Positions 30,526 to 40,561 are shown, counted from the first letter of the stretch. The stretch is DNA of 64,000 nt from Rosenbergiella gaditana (GCF_018494065.1 NZ_JABBFR010000006.1:96303-160302), one strand, 5' to 3'. Translations and numbers: made by a program. Notes: a model not told the origin generated them from the letters alone.

Positions 30526-32331
30526 ATGAATATTTTGATTAAGAGAAATTCACTAATACTCACGGGGCTGTTATCTGCGGTACTAATAACACCAATACCG
30601 TACCTGCAAGCAATGCCGCCTGACACTAAAAATACAATACAAAAAAAGACTGCAGGCCAATCGATGCCTGGTGAAGGGACATGGTGGAAAGAAGCAGTGG
30701 TCTACCAGATTTATCCTCGTTCATTCAAAGATACCAATGACGACGGCATAGGCGATCTTAATGGTATTACCGAAAAACTTGACTACCTGAAAACTTTAGG
30801 TGTTAACGTCATCTGGCTTAGTCCACATTTTGATTCTCCCAATGCTGATAACGGCTATGACATTCGCGACTACCGAAAGATTATGAAAGAATTTGGGACA
30901 ATGGCAGATTTTGATCACCTGATGGCAGAAGTCAAAAAACGCAATATGCGGCTGATTATAGACTTGGTAGTCAATCATACCAGTGATGAACATCAGTGGT
31001 TTGTGGAGAGTCGCAAATCCAAAAACAACCCATACCGTGATTTTTACATTTGGCGTGATGGCCACAATGGTAAAACACCTAATAATTATCCATCTTTTTT
31101 TGGTGGTTCAGCTTGGACGCTGGATTCGAAAACAGGTCAATACTATTTGCATTATTTCTCTAGCAAACAGCCGGATCTTAACTGGGATAACTCAAACGTC
31201 CGGAAGGATGTCTATGACATTATGCGCTTCTGGCTGGATAAAGGCGTATCTGGCTTTCGCATGGACGTAATTCCATTTATTTCTAAGCAGCCAGAACTTC
31301 CTAAACTGCCTCCTGCCACACTAGCGCATCCAGAATACGTTTTTGCTAACGGACCTTACGTTCATCAGTATCTGCAGGAAATGAACAGCAAAGTGCTTTC
31401 ACACTATGACACAATGACTGTAGGTGAGGCGTTTGGTGTGACTCCCGAACAGGCGAAAAAATTCACCGACCCGCGGCGCCATGAACTAAACATGTTGTTT
31501 AATTTTGATTTGGTGAGACTGGATCGTGATGACTGGAGAAAGACCGACTGGACCCTACCACAGCTTAAAGCGACTTATACTAAAATTGACAATGGGTCAG
31601 GTGAATATGGCTGGAATACCAGCTTCCTAAGCAACCACGATAATCCGCGTGCCGTATCGCACTTCGGTGACGACAGCCCGCGTTGGCGTGAAGCCTCTGC
31701 TAAAGCGTTAGCGACCATGATGATGACGCAGCGCGCCACCCCGTTCATTTATCAGGGGGATGAGCTGGGAATGACTAATTACCCGTTCAAACACATTGAA
31801 GACTATGAAGACGTTGAAATTCGGGGTCAGTGGCAAGAACTGGTCGTCAGCGGAAAAGTACCTGCGCAGGAGTTCCTGAAAAATATCAAGCAAACCAGCC
31901 GTGACAACGCACGCACACCAATGCAATGGACAAGCAAAGCCAACGCCGGATTTACAGCAGGAAACCCTTGGCTATCAGTCAATCCTAACTATGTACACAT
32001 TAATGCTGCAGCTCAAGAACATAATCGGGACTCTGTCTATAACTACTATCGAAGCTTAATTACCCTGAGAAGCAAAACTCCTGCGCTGATTTATGGAAAA
32101 TATAAGGATATTGACCCAGCAAACAATAAGGTGTTCGCGTACACACGCACACAGGACGATCAGCGCTATCTGATTGTAATTAATTTCAGCGAGAAGCAAC
32201 TTAACTATTCTCTTCCAAAGGGAATAAAAATTAACAGTCTGGTGCTAGACAGCGGTTCTGATCACAGGGTTAAAGAAGGTGCAACCCAGTTAGTTCTCCA
32301 ACCATGGCAAGCTTCAATTTACAAACTGTAA
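30526..32331 (+). CDS. Periplasmic sucrose isomerase (isomaltulose/trehalulose synthase-like, GH13)
   Basis: GH13 enzyme predicted to isomerise sucrose to isomaltulose and/or trehalulose. It has 601 residues from the ATG at 30526 (AAGGTGAT ribosome-binding site), the usual length for sucrose isomerases. A Sec signal peptide covers residues 1-~29 (IKRNSLILTGLLSAVLITP, cleavage near LQA). WWKEAVVYQIYPRSFKDTND starts the barrel. The likely nucleophile is Asp247 (FRMD), the acid/base Glu301, the transition-state Asp372 (NHDNPR). Phe303 (GEAFG) and Phe327 (NFDLVR) match the aromatic clamp of known isomerases, and RLDRD at 331-335 is the product-specificity motif reported for isomaltulose synthases. 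The nucleophile segment RMDVIPFISK is closer to oligo-1,6-glucosidases than to the FDTVATYSK of characterised isomerases, so hydrolytic or mixed activity is possible. It is a single gene set between accD and dedA against their direction. Confidence 0.85.
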   Translation: MNILIKRNSLILTGLLSAVLITPIPYLQAMPPDTKNTIQKKTAGQSMPGEGTWWKEAVVYQIYPRSFKDTNDDGIGDLNGITEKLDYLKTLGVNVIWLSPHFDSPNADNGYDIRDYRKIMKEFGTMADFDHLMAEVKKRNMRLIIDLVVNHTSDEHQWFVESRKSKNNPYRDFYIWRDGHNGKTPNNYPSFFGGSAWTLDSKTGQYYLHYFSSKQPDLNWDNSNVRKDVYDIMRFWLDKGVSGFRMDVIPFISKQPELPKLPPATLAHPEYVFANGPYVHQYLQEMNSKVLSHYDTMTVGEAFGVTPEQAKKFTDPRRHELNMLFNFDLVRLDRDDWRKTDWTLPQLKATYTKIDNGSGEYGWNTSFLSNHDNPRAVSHFGDDSPRWREASAKALATMMMTQRATPFIYQGDELGMTNYPFKHIEDYEDVEIRGQWQELVVSGKVPAQEFLKNIKQTSRDNARTPMQWTSKANAGFTAGNPWLSVNPNYVHINAAAQEHNRDSVYNYYRSLITLRSKTPALIYGKYKDIDPANNKVFAYTRTQDDQRYLIVINFSEKQLNYSLPKGIKINSLVLDSGSDHRVKEGATQLVLQPWQASIYKL

Positions 32332-32345
32332 GCCGTTGCTGAATT

Positions 32346-32372
32346 ACACCGCCACACAGTAAATGGCGGTGT
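32346..32372 (+). terminator. Hairpin downstream of the sucrose isomerase gene
   Basis: Nine-base stem ACACCGCCA / TGGCGGTGT around a nine-base loop, 14 bases after the isomerase stop. There is no clear T-run, so termination is inferred from position. Confidence 0.5.
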
Positions 32373-32449
32373 CAATAAATAGCGCTCATTAAATCACGAG
32401 CGCGGCGTTCTGTGGACAAAGATACGGAGCAATTATACAGATATCAGCA

Positions 32450-33106
32450 TTAGGCTAGAGGGCCTGTATTCTTCTTTACACGATGGCGGATCACTTCAAT
32501 AATGCCAGGCAGTACCGAGACCACGATAATCGCGACGATCAGGAGGTTGATGTTGCTCTTTACTATCGGTAAATCCCCAAAAATTGCACCGGCATAACTG
32601 AACAACGCTACCCAGCAAACGCCACCTATCACATTATAAAAACCAAATTGGCGGTAGCTCATCCGTCCCATACCCGCCACAAACGGAGCAAAGGTTCTGA
32701 TAATCGGTACAAAACGGGCTAATATAATGGTTTTTCCACCATGTTTATCATAAAACTGGTGCGTTTTAGCGAGATAACTTTGACGAAAAATCCGTGAATT
32801 AGGCCGGCTAAAGAGTTTTTCACCAAATAAACGTCCGATAGTGTAGTTCAGCGCATCACCGAGTACCGCAGCAATCACTAACGTCCCCACCATCATATGC
32901 ACATTGAGCTCATTACTGGGTAAAACGGCTAATGCTCCGGCAATAAACAGTAAGGAATCTCCTGGTAAAAACGGCGTAACCACTAACCCCGTCTCACAGA
33001 AGATTATTAAAAATAGGATGGCGTAAACCCATAATCCGTAATGTGCGATAAGTGCCGTTAAATGAACATCAATATGCAATATAAAATCAATAATCATTGA
33101 TAGCAT
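32450..33106 (-). CDS. dedA: DedA-family inner-membrane protein
   Basis: DedA/SNARE-associated family membrane protein, linked in E. coli to polyprenyl-phosphate or lipid carrier recycling and proton-motive-force homeostasis. It has 218 residues from the ATG at 33106 (AAGGAG seven bases upstream; E. coli 219). Landmarks are the conserved [33 protein letters not shown] and [18 protein letters not shown]. The start lies inside the last 20 bases of truA, so translation is coupled. A longer in-frame reading to 33139 is less likely. Confidence 0.94.
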   Translation of the reverse strand: MLSMIIDFILHIDVHLTALIAHYGLWVYAILFLIIFCETGLVVTPFLPGDSLLFIAGALAVLPSNELNVHMMVGTLVIAAVLGDALNYTIGRLFGEKLFSRPNSRIFRQSYLAKTHQFYDKHGGKTIILARFVPIIRTFAPFVAGMGRMSYRQFGFYNVIGGVCWVALFSYAGAIFGDLPIVKSNINLLIVAIIVVSVLPGIIEVIRHRVKKNTGPLA

Positions 33107-33941
33107 TGCATGGCTCCTTATTAAAAAGGTGATTTTCATCTGCGAGGAACAGCGGTCCTAGCGCAGGTTTAGGTAATGCAAAATGTTCTGGGTAATCGAC
33201 TGCGACCAAATAAAGCCCCTCAGCTCTAGCCGTTGCCGCAGCTTGCGTTCGATCGCGTAACGCCAGCAGATCAGCTATCCACTGTTCAGGCTGATTACCC
33301 ACGCCAACTTCCAGTAAACTGCCGACAATATTGCGCACCATATGATGCACAAAGGCGTTCGCTTTGATATCGACAATCACGAAACTCCCTTGGCGCACGA
33401 CATTAATGTGTGAAATATTACGCCACGGGGTCCGAGATTGGCACTGCACCGCACGGAACGAGGTGAAATCATTCTCACCGAGCAGACTTTGTGCTGCACG
33501 ATGCATTTTTTCAGTGTCTAATGGATGATAATAATGCGTTAACCCTTTCCCTAAAATCGCCGGGCGTAGGCGCTCATTATAAATCACATAACGGTAACGA
33601 CGCGCGGTCGCGCTAAACCGTGCGTGGAACTCATCCGGAACCGCTTTGACCCAACGTACGGCAACATCATCGGGTAAGTTAGCGTTAACCCCTAATGTCC
33701 AGGCGGCGTCCGCCCGTTTGGCTTGAGTCTCAAAATGGACAACTTGCCCAGTGCCGTGAACACCAGCATCTGTTCGGCCAGCGCAAAACACATCAATCGG
33801 ATGATTGGCAACCTGCGTCAAGGCTTTTTCAAGTACCTGTTGGACGCTGCGTACTTCACGTTGACGTTGCCAACCGTAATATCGGCTACCATCGTACTCA
33901 ATGCCAAGGGCAATTTTGTACGGGGCTTCGATTAACGACAT
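33087..33941 (-). CDS. truA: tRNA pseudouridine(38-40) synthase
   Basis: Isomerises uridines 38-40 in the anticodon arm of many tRNAs. It has 284 residues (E. coli 270; the extra length is at the C-terminus). Catalytic Asp58 is in [13 protein letters not shown]. Other motifs are [21 protein letters not shown] and [17 protein letters not shown]. Its ATG overlaps the usg stop (TAATG) and its end overlaps dedA. Confidence 0.97.
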   Translation of the reverse strand: MSLIEAPYKIALGIEYDGSRYYGWQRQREVRSVQQVLEKALTQVANHPIDVFCAGRTDAGVHGTGQVVHFETQAKRADAAWTLGVNANLPDDVAVRWVKAVPDEFHARFSATARRYRYVIYNERLRPAILGKGLTHYYHPLDTEKMHRAAQSLLGENDFTSFRAVQCQSRTPWRNISHINVVRQGSFVIVDIKANAFVHHMVRNIVGSLLEVGVGNQPEQWIADLLALRDRTQAAATARAEGLYLVAVDYPEHFALPKPALGPLFLADENHLFNKEPCNAINDY

Positions 33942-34948
33942 TACAAATAATCCTCAATGAGGCGCTCAGCAGTTTTCACCGCCATCAAGGCTCCCCCGTA
34001 ACGCACATTATCGGCCACGGACCAGAACTGTAGCCCTTCAGGTTGACCATAATCTTGACGAATAGCGCCAATGTAGAGCTGGTCTTGCCCAGTCCCTTCG
34101 CTCACGGGCGTTGGGAAATCATGTTCCTCACTTACCGCAAGGTCAGCGTGTCCATTCAATAACTGCTGTGCCTCATCCACCTCCAATGGGCGCGCAGTTA
34201 TGACACGTACACTTTGCGCATTACCATAAAATACTGGTGCTTGTAGAGAAGTAACACTTAGCGAGAAACTTTCGTCTTGTAATATTTTACGGACTTGATC
34301 TACCACGCGACGTTCAGCGGCCACACTCCCCTGCTCATCGATGGACAAAGGCATCATATTGAAGGCTAACTGGCGGCCAAAATGATACTGCTCAGGCGGG
34401 ATGCCATTGAGTAAGCGCGCGCTTTCACCTGCTAACGCATCGACAGCCGCTTTACCTTGGGCAGAGACGGATAATAACTCGGTAAGCTGAATAGATTGAA
34501 CACTCGCCGCCTCATTAAGCGGGGAGATGGCATTCATCAATTGACTCACTTGGCTGTCAGCGACCGCAATGATATTACGATTTCGGTAGTCGGCCAGCGT
34601 ATTGTCATTGACCCCAACCACCGCGAGAGGGACATCGTGATCCAAAGCAAATAAGCCACTGCTATCGATCACAATACACCCTGCGTCAGCGGCGATATCC
34701 GCATAGTGTGCACTCGCTTGTTGCCCCGCCACAAAAAAGGCTAATTGGCTTTCGCTCCAGTCATGATTACGCGCATCGTTAACGCGATAATTTTTCCCGG
34801 CAAAACGAATGGATTCACCTGCACTCTCTTCGGTGGCCAGTAGGGTCAATTCACCTACAGCAAACTGACGCTGTTCCAAACATTCAATTAACGCACGGCC
34901 AACGGCACCGGTGGCGCCTAAAATAGCAATATTCCAACCCTGGGACAT
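33941..34948 (-). CDS. usg: Usg, aspartate-semialdehyde dehydrogenase-like protein without catalytic cysteine
   Basis: Member of the Asd fold family, 335 residues (E. coli Usg 337). The N-terminal NAD(P) motif [16 protein letters not shown] is present. The segment corresponding to the catalytic cysteine of true dehydrogenases reads [15 protein letters not shown] with no cysteine, a known trait of Usg, so it is probably not a dehydrogenase. Its role is unknown. It lies between pdxB and truA as in E. coli, 60 bases after pdxB. Confidence 0.93.
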   Translation of the reverse strand: MSQGWNIAILGATGAVGRALIECLEQRQFAVGELTLLATEESAGESIRFAGKNYRVNDARNHDWSESQLAFFVAGQQASAHYADIAADAGCIVIDSSGLFALDHDVPLAVVGVNDNTLADYRNRNIIAVADSQVSQLMNAISPLNEAASVQSIQLTELLSVSAQGKAAVDALAGESARLLNGIPPEQYHFGRQLAFNMMPLSIDEQGSVAAERRVVDQVRKILQDESFSLSVTSLQAPVFYGNAQSVRVITARPLEVDEAQQLLNGHADLAVSEEHDFPTPVSEGTGQDQLYIGAIRQDYGQPEGLQFWSVADNVRYGGALMAVKTAERLIEDYL

Positions 34949-35008
34949 GGGGGGTACTCCACACTAAATTAACAGGATGAGGACAGCTCATCCCAACAAC
35001 AACTGAGC

Positions 35009-36139
35009 CTAAGCGCAGTACAAGGTATTGAATCCGAGTTGACGAAGTCGTTCTGCCGTTGAGGCATTCGAACAGGTTACGGCTAATGAGGACCATTCAC
35101 GGCGCTCTTGATACTGCTTTCTAAGTCGGTCAAATCCCCCTTCATCACCGATATGCAGCCTTAGCAATGCATCATCGCGGCGCACATCATACACGAGATG
35201 GGCCAAACGTTTTAGAAGTGACTGCGAAAACTCACCTGTCACCTCAACAGAACAGATATCGGGCGGGGGCAACAACTCACTGAGGGTGATACTTTCTGGC
35301 TGCCCGATAAATGCCGTCCAAGCTTCGTAAAGCTGGGTAGTTCCACGAACTTTGCCTTCTAGGGTATAGCCTGCGATGTGTGCAGTCCCGATATCGACGT
35401 CCGCGAGCAGTTGCTGGTCAAGATGAGGTTCAGGCTCCCAAACATCTAACACCACACTCAGATCATTGCGTTGAGTCAAGACCTGCTTGAGGGCTTGGTT
35501 ATCCACGACGGCCCCTCGACAAGCATTAATGAGCACACAGCCTGGACGTAACTTTTCTAACCGGGTGCCATCAACACAGTGCCATGTCTGATAGTCGCCC
35601 TGCTTAATCAGCGGTGTGTGGAAAGTCAGGATATCGGCTTGCGTCACTAAACTGTCGAGAGAAAGAAAGTTTTCGTTATCACCCCGATCGGCACGAGGTG
35701 GATCGCATAATAAGACCTTCATCCCCAGAGCTTCGCAGCGCGCTTGCAAACGACTGCCAACATTTCCGACACCCACAATACCAATGGTCTTATCACATAA
35801 TTGGTACCCATCTCGCTCGGCCAAAAGTAGCAGAGCGGATAGCACATATTCCACGACGGCGATAGCATTACAACCGGGTGCCGCTGAAAACGTAATGGCT
35901 GCTGCCTCAAGATCCGACAGTTCAACGTGGTCGGTTCCAGCCGTCGCCGATCCTACAAATGCCAAGGGTGTATCGGCAACCAGCTGCGTATTGACTGGAG
36001 TCACCGATCGCACCATCAACGCCTGAGCGTCCTGTAATTCGCCTACCGGTAAGGGGCGGCCTGGTACGCGCACGACCTCTCCCTTACGACTGAACAACTC
36101 TTGGGCATAAGGCATATTTTCATCGACAACGATTTTCAT
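35009..36139 (-). CDS. pdxB: Erythronate-4-phosphate dehydrogenase
   Basis: Second enzyme of the deoxyxylulose-5-phosphate-independent start of pyridoxal phosphate synthesis. It has 376 residues from the ATG at 36139 (E. coli 378). The NAD loop is [20 protein letters not shown]. Substrate and catalytic motifs are [33 protein letters not shown] and [20 protein letters not shown]. The C-terminal dimerisation domain has [12 protein letters not shown]. An upstream in-frame ATG at 36223 adds a stretch with no family match. Confidence 0.95.
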   Translation of the reverse strand: MKIVVDENMPYAQELFSRKGEVVRVPGRPLPVGELQDAQALMVRSVTPVNTQLVADTPLAFVGSATAGTDHVELSDLEAAAITFSAAPGCNAIAVVEYVLSALLLLAERDGYQLCDKTIGIVGVGNVGSRLQARCEALGMKVLLCDPPRADRGDNENFLSLDSLVTQADILTFHTPLIKQGDYQTWHCVDGTRLEKLRPGCVLINACRGAVVDNQALKQVLTQRNDLSVVLDVWEPEPHLDQQLLADVDIGTAHIAGYTLEGKVRGTTQLYEAWTAFIGQPESITLSELLPPPDICSVEVTGEFSQSLLKRLAHLVYDVRRDDALLRLHIGDEGGFDRLRKQYQERREWSSLAVTCSNASTAERLRQLGFNTLYCA

Positions 36140-36338
36140 GGTTTGGCCTAGAAGGTAAAAGGAAGCGTTGAGATATTTTGTCATATTCTTGGGTTGAAAA
36201 CACCTGAGATTGATTCTCATCAACAGGATAAATAATGGCGATAAAGACTGATTCGCGCTTGGGATTTTATCAGGGGGTTGTTATGATAGCCGGCTATTCC
36301 CCGGTCATCCGGTTCTAAGCTTTTGTAAGGATGTTGCC

Positions 36339-37376
36339 ATGCAGCCACTCAGCGGCCCTCGCGGATTTACCGACGGTCCACACCGTTACGACTTAACCTC
36401 CCCGAATAGCCCAAAAGCTAAGCCGTTGCACAGTGAAGCGCTCACCTCAGCGCAGCGCACTGCATTAGAACGCATCATCGTTAAAATTTTAGCGATCAGT
36501 AGCCTAAAAGCGCCTGCACTCTGGGCAGGGATCCGTCACCATGTCAACGTTGGCGGTGAAGCAGAACTCTTGTCGTCGCATTTTCCTGAAGCAGAAAAGT
36601 GGCTACAAGGCATCCTCAAACAAGAACAAAATAACCATTTGGCACGCCGCCAACTGCAGCAACTGACCGACTTACTGCCACAAGGGAATAATCGGCAAGC
36701 TGTCAGCGAATATATTCGTCATCAGTTTGGACAAACTGTGTTGAGTGCCCTCACCCAAGCACAACTTCAGCAAGTATTAGCCCGTCTTCAGCAAGGTGAG
36801 ATTTCTATTCCCTACCCAGTGCAAACCACACCCACGGCGCGTAGTTTGCTCCCCGCCGAGCATTCGACACTGAGCCAACAAGTGGTCAAATTGTCTGTCG
36901 CGAATGGCGAATCTCCGATCAGTGTATGGGAAACCCTGCATGCCTTAGTTGGCTTGAAAGATGGCGATCCAATCCCAGCCAAACACTACCCTTTGCTGAT
37001 CCAGTATCTGCAGGCACGTCAACTGTTGGTGGGACAACACACCCTCTATCTGGCTCAGCTCCTGCAAGGGTTGAAACAGCCCGCTAACGCCCAAGAACTT
37101 GAGCAAGCGGCGGCTTATTGTCAACAACATTATCAATTGACCGTGGACTCGCCTTTATCCTTAGTGCAAGCACAAAATCTTCTCAATGTGTTATTTAGCC
37201 GTCGTGCCGGTGTCGGTTGGCGTCCTCCACACGGCGCGTTAACCGCGGGTCCGATACCCATTTATCATCCTGCCGCCCCACAAGCTGGGCAAACTCCTTT
37301 TTGGCCACTCTCACCATATCTCAAGCTGATGATTATCGGAGTAGCACTACTGTTCCTGCTGTTTTGCTGGCTTTAA
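36339..37376 (+). CDS. flk: Flagellar/division regulator Flk (Div)
   Basis: Membrane-anchored protein that in Salmonella acts as a checkpoint for flagellar export switching. It has 345 residues (E. coli 331). The body is Gln-rich and hydrophilic (GNNRQAVSEYIRHQFGQT, LLPAEHSTLSQQVVKL) and a single C-terminal helix (LMIIGVALLFLLFCWL) anchors it. AAGGATG precedes the ATG. It is divergent from pdxB and its stop abuts the rhodanese stop. Confidence 0.92.
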   Translation: MQPLSGPRGFTDGPHRYDLTSPNSPKAKPLHSEALTSAQRTALERIIVKILAISSLKAPALWAGIRHHVNVGGEAELLSSHFPEAEKWLQGILKQEQNNHLARRQLQQLTDLLPQGNNRQAVSEYIRHQFGQTVLSALTQAQLQQVLARLQQGEISIPYPVQTTPTARSLLPAEHSTLSQQVVKLSVANGESPISVWETLHALVGLKDGDPIPAKHYPLLIQYLQARQLLVGQHTLYLAQLLQGLKQPANAQELEQAAAYCQQHYQLTVDSPLSLVQAQNLLNVLFSRRAGVGWRPPHGALTAGPIPIYHPAAPQAGQTPFWPLSPYLKLMIIGVALLFLLFCWL

Positions 37377-37817
37377 TTAGCACCCACAATCCACTTGGTC
37401 TACAACAGTAGGCCAAGTCTTAGGCTCACTCCCTGCTATAATCGGATGGTTATCACGACGCCAAAAGTCTAAGCCACCAATCAATTCTTTTACCCTAAAT
37501 CCTGCTTGGGCTAGTTTTAACGCGCCTTTAGTCGATCCGTTACATCCAATTCCATCACAATAGGTCACATAGTTATCGTGCTGAGATAACTGACGAAGCG
37601 TTAGCTCATTCATCTCACGATGAGGAAAGTTAACCGCACCAGGAATATGGCCAAGACTATAGTGCTCAGCTGAACGGACATCAAGAACGATACAATGCGG
37701 GTGGGCGTGTTGGCAGCATTCAGCCAGATCCCACGCATCAATATAATAGGACAGTTTAGCGTTAAGATAAGCCGCACTATCGGTGGGATCAGCGAAATAT
37801 AAAGTTAAGTCTGTCAT
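37377..37817 (-). CDS. Single-domain rhodanese-like protein
   Basis: Rhodanese-fold sulfurtransferase-like protein of 146 residues from the ATG at 37817, which has an excellent AAGGAG site. Landmarks are IVLDVRSAEHYSLGHIPGAV and the active-site loop TYCDGIGCNGSTKGA with Cys87 as probable persulfide carrier and Cys92 close by. The last residues (DCGC) add two cysteines, which might act as a second thiol relay or metal site. It has no signal peptide, so it is cytoplasmic. It lies 85 bases from the divergent MocR-type regulator, a likely controller. It is absent from this place in E. coli. Confidence 0.85.
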   Translation of the reverse strand: MTDLTLYFADPTDSAAYLNAKLSYYIDAWDLAECCQHAHPHCIVLDVRSAEHYSLGHIPGAVNFPHREMNELTLRQLSQHDNYVTYCDGIGCNGSTKGALKLAQAGFRVKELIGGLDFWRRDNHPIIAGSEPKTWPTVVDQVDCGC

Positions 37818-37902
37818 GTAAAATCTCCTTGAATAGTCAGAGAAGAATATCGCACTATAGCGGTTCAGATCAGACCAATTTTTTATAAAGAATAAGACCA
37901 CT

Positions 37903-39342
37903 ATGACACAACGCTCTTCGATCTGGTTATCCCTGACCTTGGCTGAACGAGGGAATCGTGTCACGCAGCTTTGTCGGGTGCTTAGAGGTGCGATTGAAAA
38001 GGGGCAATTGGTCGCCGGAGAACGTTTACCCTCAAGCCGTCAGTTAGCTAATGATCTCGGCTGCTCCCGCGTAACCGTCGAAGCGGCTTATCAACAATTA
38101 ACGACCCAAGGCTATATCACGCGTCTCCCCGGTCATGGCAGTTTTGTTGCTCAACATCGCTTAACGATTTCGTCATCCACATACCAGGGTCTGCCACCCA
38201 CTTTGTCGCAGCGTGGACAACAACTGTTAGCCCAGCGTCAATGTCTCGATCCACGGAATGTAGAACCCTTTAATGCAGGGGTCCCTGATGTGCAAGCCTT
38301 CCCAATAAAACAGTGGGCAGATATAACTCGACAAGTCATGGAGACCCTACCGCCAGAGCACTTACTTTACGGTGATCCACAGGGGGTTGCAGACTGTCGA
38401 AGAGCTATCAGTCATTATTTAACGCTATCTCGTCAAGTAAATTGCACACCTTCACAAATCATTGTGATGAACAGCTCACAACAGGCCCTACAATTGCTTG
38501 CCCATCTGTTGTTGGAAGAAGGCGATACCGTACTGACAGAAGCCTTATGCTATCAGGGAGCGGTCAATGCGTTTCGCCAAGCTGGTGCAGTATTAGTGCC
38601 TCAGTCTTTAGACAATGAAGGTGCCTTACCCCCGACCTATAACGCTAAATTAGCGTATCTTACTCCTGGACATCAATATCCGTTGGGTATGACCATGAGT
38701 GAGTCAAGGCGTCAACAATGGTTAGACTGGGCAACTCAGCAACATAGCTGGATCATTGAGGATGACTATGATGGAGAATTTCATTACGGAAATCATTCGC
38801 CCACCTCTCTGCAGCGTCTAGATCGCACTCAGAAAGTGATCTACCTCGGAACGTTTTCCAAAACGTTGTTTCCGGGGATCCGACTTGCCTATATGGTCGT
38901 TCCCCCCTCACTGGCCCCTGCAATAGTCAAAGCTCGACAACTGATGGATAGTCATACCGCAGTGTTATCACAAGCTGTGGTGGCAAGGTTTATATCGGAA
39001 GGTTATTTTGCAAGTCACTTACGCTTAATGAAAAAACTCTATGCAGCACGACGCCATTTACTTATCGAATTACTGAGTCAATGCCCCGCCAACACTGTAC
39101 GTCTATTTCCATCGGAAGGGGGGCTACAACTTGCCATCGAGTATCTCAAGGGAAATACCTCTGCCCTGACTCTTGCCGCTGGACGACAAGGGCTGGTATT
39201 AGCTGAGTTAGCGCCACTGTGCCTGACCTCTCCGCCAATTAACGGCTGGATATTAGGCTTCGCGGCGCTAACGCCTCAAGCGATACGCCATGCCGTTACG
39301 CGGTTGAACGCGGTGTTGCAGAACGCAGCATCGTTAAACTGA
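37903..39342 (+). CDS. MocR-type (GntR HTH + aminotransferase fold) regulator
   Basis: Chimeric regulator of 479 residues: a GntR winged helix-turn-helix at residues ~15-85 (GERLPSSRQLANDLGCSRVT) fused to a fold-type I aminotransferase domain. The PLP-binding lysine is Lys320 in TFSKTLFPGIR, with TPGHQYPLG and IIEDDYDGEFHYG before it. MocR proteins sense PLP or amino-compound adducts. Being divergent from the rhodanese gene, it probably controls that gene and itself. The last 47 bases overlap the converging yfcJ. Confidence 0.9.
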   Translation: MTQRSSIWLSLTLAERGNRVTQLCRVLRGAIEKGQLVAGERLPSSRQLANDLGCSRVTVEAAYQQLTTQGYITRLPGHGSFVAQHRLTISSSTYQGLPPTLSQRGQQLLAQRQCLDPRNVEPFNAGVPDVQAFPIKQWADITRQVMETLPPEHLLYGDPQGVADCRRAISHYLTLSRQVNCTPSQIIVMNSSQQALQLLAHLLLEEGDTVLTEALCYQGAVNAFRQAGAVLVPQSLDNEGALPPTYNAKLAYLTPGHQYPLGMTMSESRRQQWLDWATQQHSWIIEDDYDGEFHYGNHSPTSLQRLDRTQKVIYLGTFSKTLFPGIRLAYMVVPPSLAPAIVKARQLMDSHTAVLSQAVVARFISEGYFASHLRLMKKLYAARRHLLIELLSQCPANTVRLFPSEGGLQLAIEYLKGNTSALTLAAGRQGLVLAELAPLCLTSPPINGWILGFAALTPQAIRHAVTRLNAVLQNAASLN

Positions 39343-40492
39343 CCACAACCCCGATGAGGGCGCTACAAGCACCCGCTAGGTACACTGCCCCGTAGCCCGC
39401 ACTATTTGCTAAAAATCCAGCAAGTGGGCCAGTCGCCCCGTAGGCGACATCCTGAAAGGCTGAGAAACACCCTAAGGCGGTGCCGCGAACCTGAGCATCC
39501 ACGCGCTTCATGATCTCGACCCCCATGGCCGGGAAGACTAGTGAACAACCGGCTCCGGTCAAGGCTGCCCCCACTAATGCGTGCCACGCGTGTTGACTGA
39601 GACAGAGCAGTAATAGGCCCGCTGTTTCCACGAACAACGATATGATGGTGACTTTTACGCCACCCATTTTATCGGGGATTCCGCCAAAGAAGACTCGCAC
39701 CAACACATAAGCCAGTCCAAAAATTGTTAAGGTATAGCCTGCATTCCCCCAATGCTCTGCAGCAAAATAGAGAGAAACAAAAGCCCCGATCACTGCAAAA
39801 CCCACTCCCTGCAACGCCAATACCACACCGGGAGTCAGAATCTGTTTCAAAACAGTGGTAAAACCAGGACGATCGCCCCCGCTAATCGGTACAGCGGGTA
39901 TTTTTGCATTACACAGCAGGGCAACCAATGGACAGAGGATACAAGCAAGGCTCACACCGAGGAAGTCGAAGTGATGGTAGAGAAACAGGCCTATGGGGGC
40001 ACCCGCCGCTAATGACCCGTAGATCGCCATTCCGTTCCAGGACATCACTATTCCCGAACGTGGCTGGCCAATCAGCCCAAGCCCCCACGTGAGATTCCCA
40101 GTCAGTAAAAAACTTTCTCCCAAACCAAGCAGAATGCGCCCTAGAACTAATAAACTAAATTGTAGCCAAATAGAGTGGCTGGCAAAAACAGAAAGAAGAT
40201 AAGCCACTCCCACTAAAGCAATGACACTCATTCCCAATCGGGTTGTCTGCTTTGCCCCCTGTTGGTCTGCTTTTTTTCCAGCAAATCCTCGATTAACCAA
40301 TGTCGCGAAAAATTGAATACCCACAGCGATGCCGACCATCACATTATTCATACCAAGGCCATCATGAACGAATAAAGGGATGACCGGTAACGCAATTCCT
40401 GCAGTGAGATAAGTCAAAAATACAGAAAAAGAGGTCACGGCTACGGGCTTCACAGAGCGCTCTTCAGGATTACACTTATCCTGTGTCATCAA
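39296..40492 (-). CDS. yfcJ: Major facilitator superfamily transporter YfcJ
   Basis: Inner-membrane MFS transporter (UPF0226 group), 398 residues (E. coli 392), with 12 predicted helices. Substrate unknown; relatives give resistance to arabinose-type sugars or drugs. Typical segments are VFLTYLTAGIALPVIPLFVH, GFAGKKADQQGAKQT and VMSWNGMAIYGSLAAGAPIG. Its 3' end overlaps the regulator gene in antisense by 47 bases. The fabB promoter is too far away to drive it, since the fabB terminator lies between. Confidence 0.92.
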   Translation of the reverse strand: MMTQDKCNPEERSVKPVAVTSFSVFLTYLTAGIALPVIPLFVHDGLGMNNVMVGIAVGIQFFATLVNRGFAGKKADQQGAKQTTRLGMSVIALVGVAYLLSVFASHSIWLQFSLLVLGRILLGLGESFLLTGNLTWGLGLIGQPRSGIVMSWNGMAIYGSLAAGAPIGLFLYHHFDFLGVSLACILCPLVALLCNAKIPAVPISGGDRPGFTTVLKQILTPGVVLALQGVGFAVIGAFVSLYFAAEHWGNAGYTLTIFGLAYVLVRVFFGGIPDKMGGVKVTIISLFVETAGLLLLCLSQHAWHALVGAALTGAGCSLVFPAMGVEIMKRVDAQVRGTALGCFSAFQDVAYGATGPLAGFLANSAGYGAVYLAGACSALIGVVVSLTMLRSATPRSTA

Positions 40493-40533
40493 AATAGCCC
40501 CTTATTACTGCGGAAGATTTTATTTAAGCCAAT

Positions 40534-40561
40534 AAAAACGGCAGCCTAAGCTGCCGTTTTT
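40534..40561. terminator. Terminator downstream of fabB
   Basis: Twelve-base arms AAAAACGGCAGC / GCTGCCGTTTTT with a four-base loop, flanked by A and T runs so it could work on both strands. It is 15 bases after the fabB stop. Confidence 0.92.

Noticed and set aside
33941..34948. usg as a true aspartate-semialdehyde dehydrogenase
   Set aside because: The catalytic cysteine is absent, as in the Usg family, and the pdxB-usg-truA order is that of usg, not asd.
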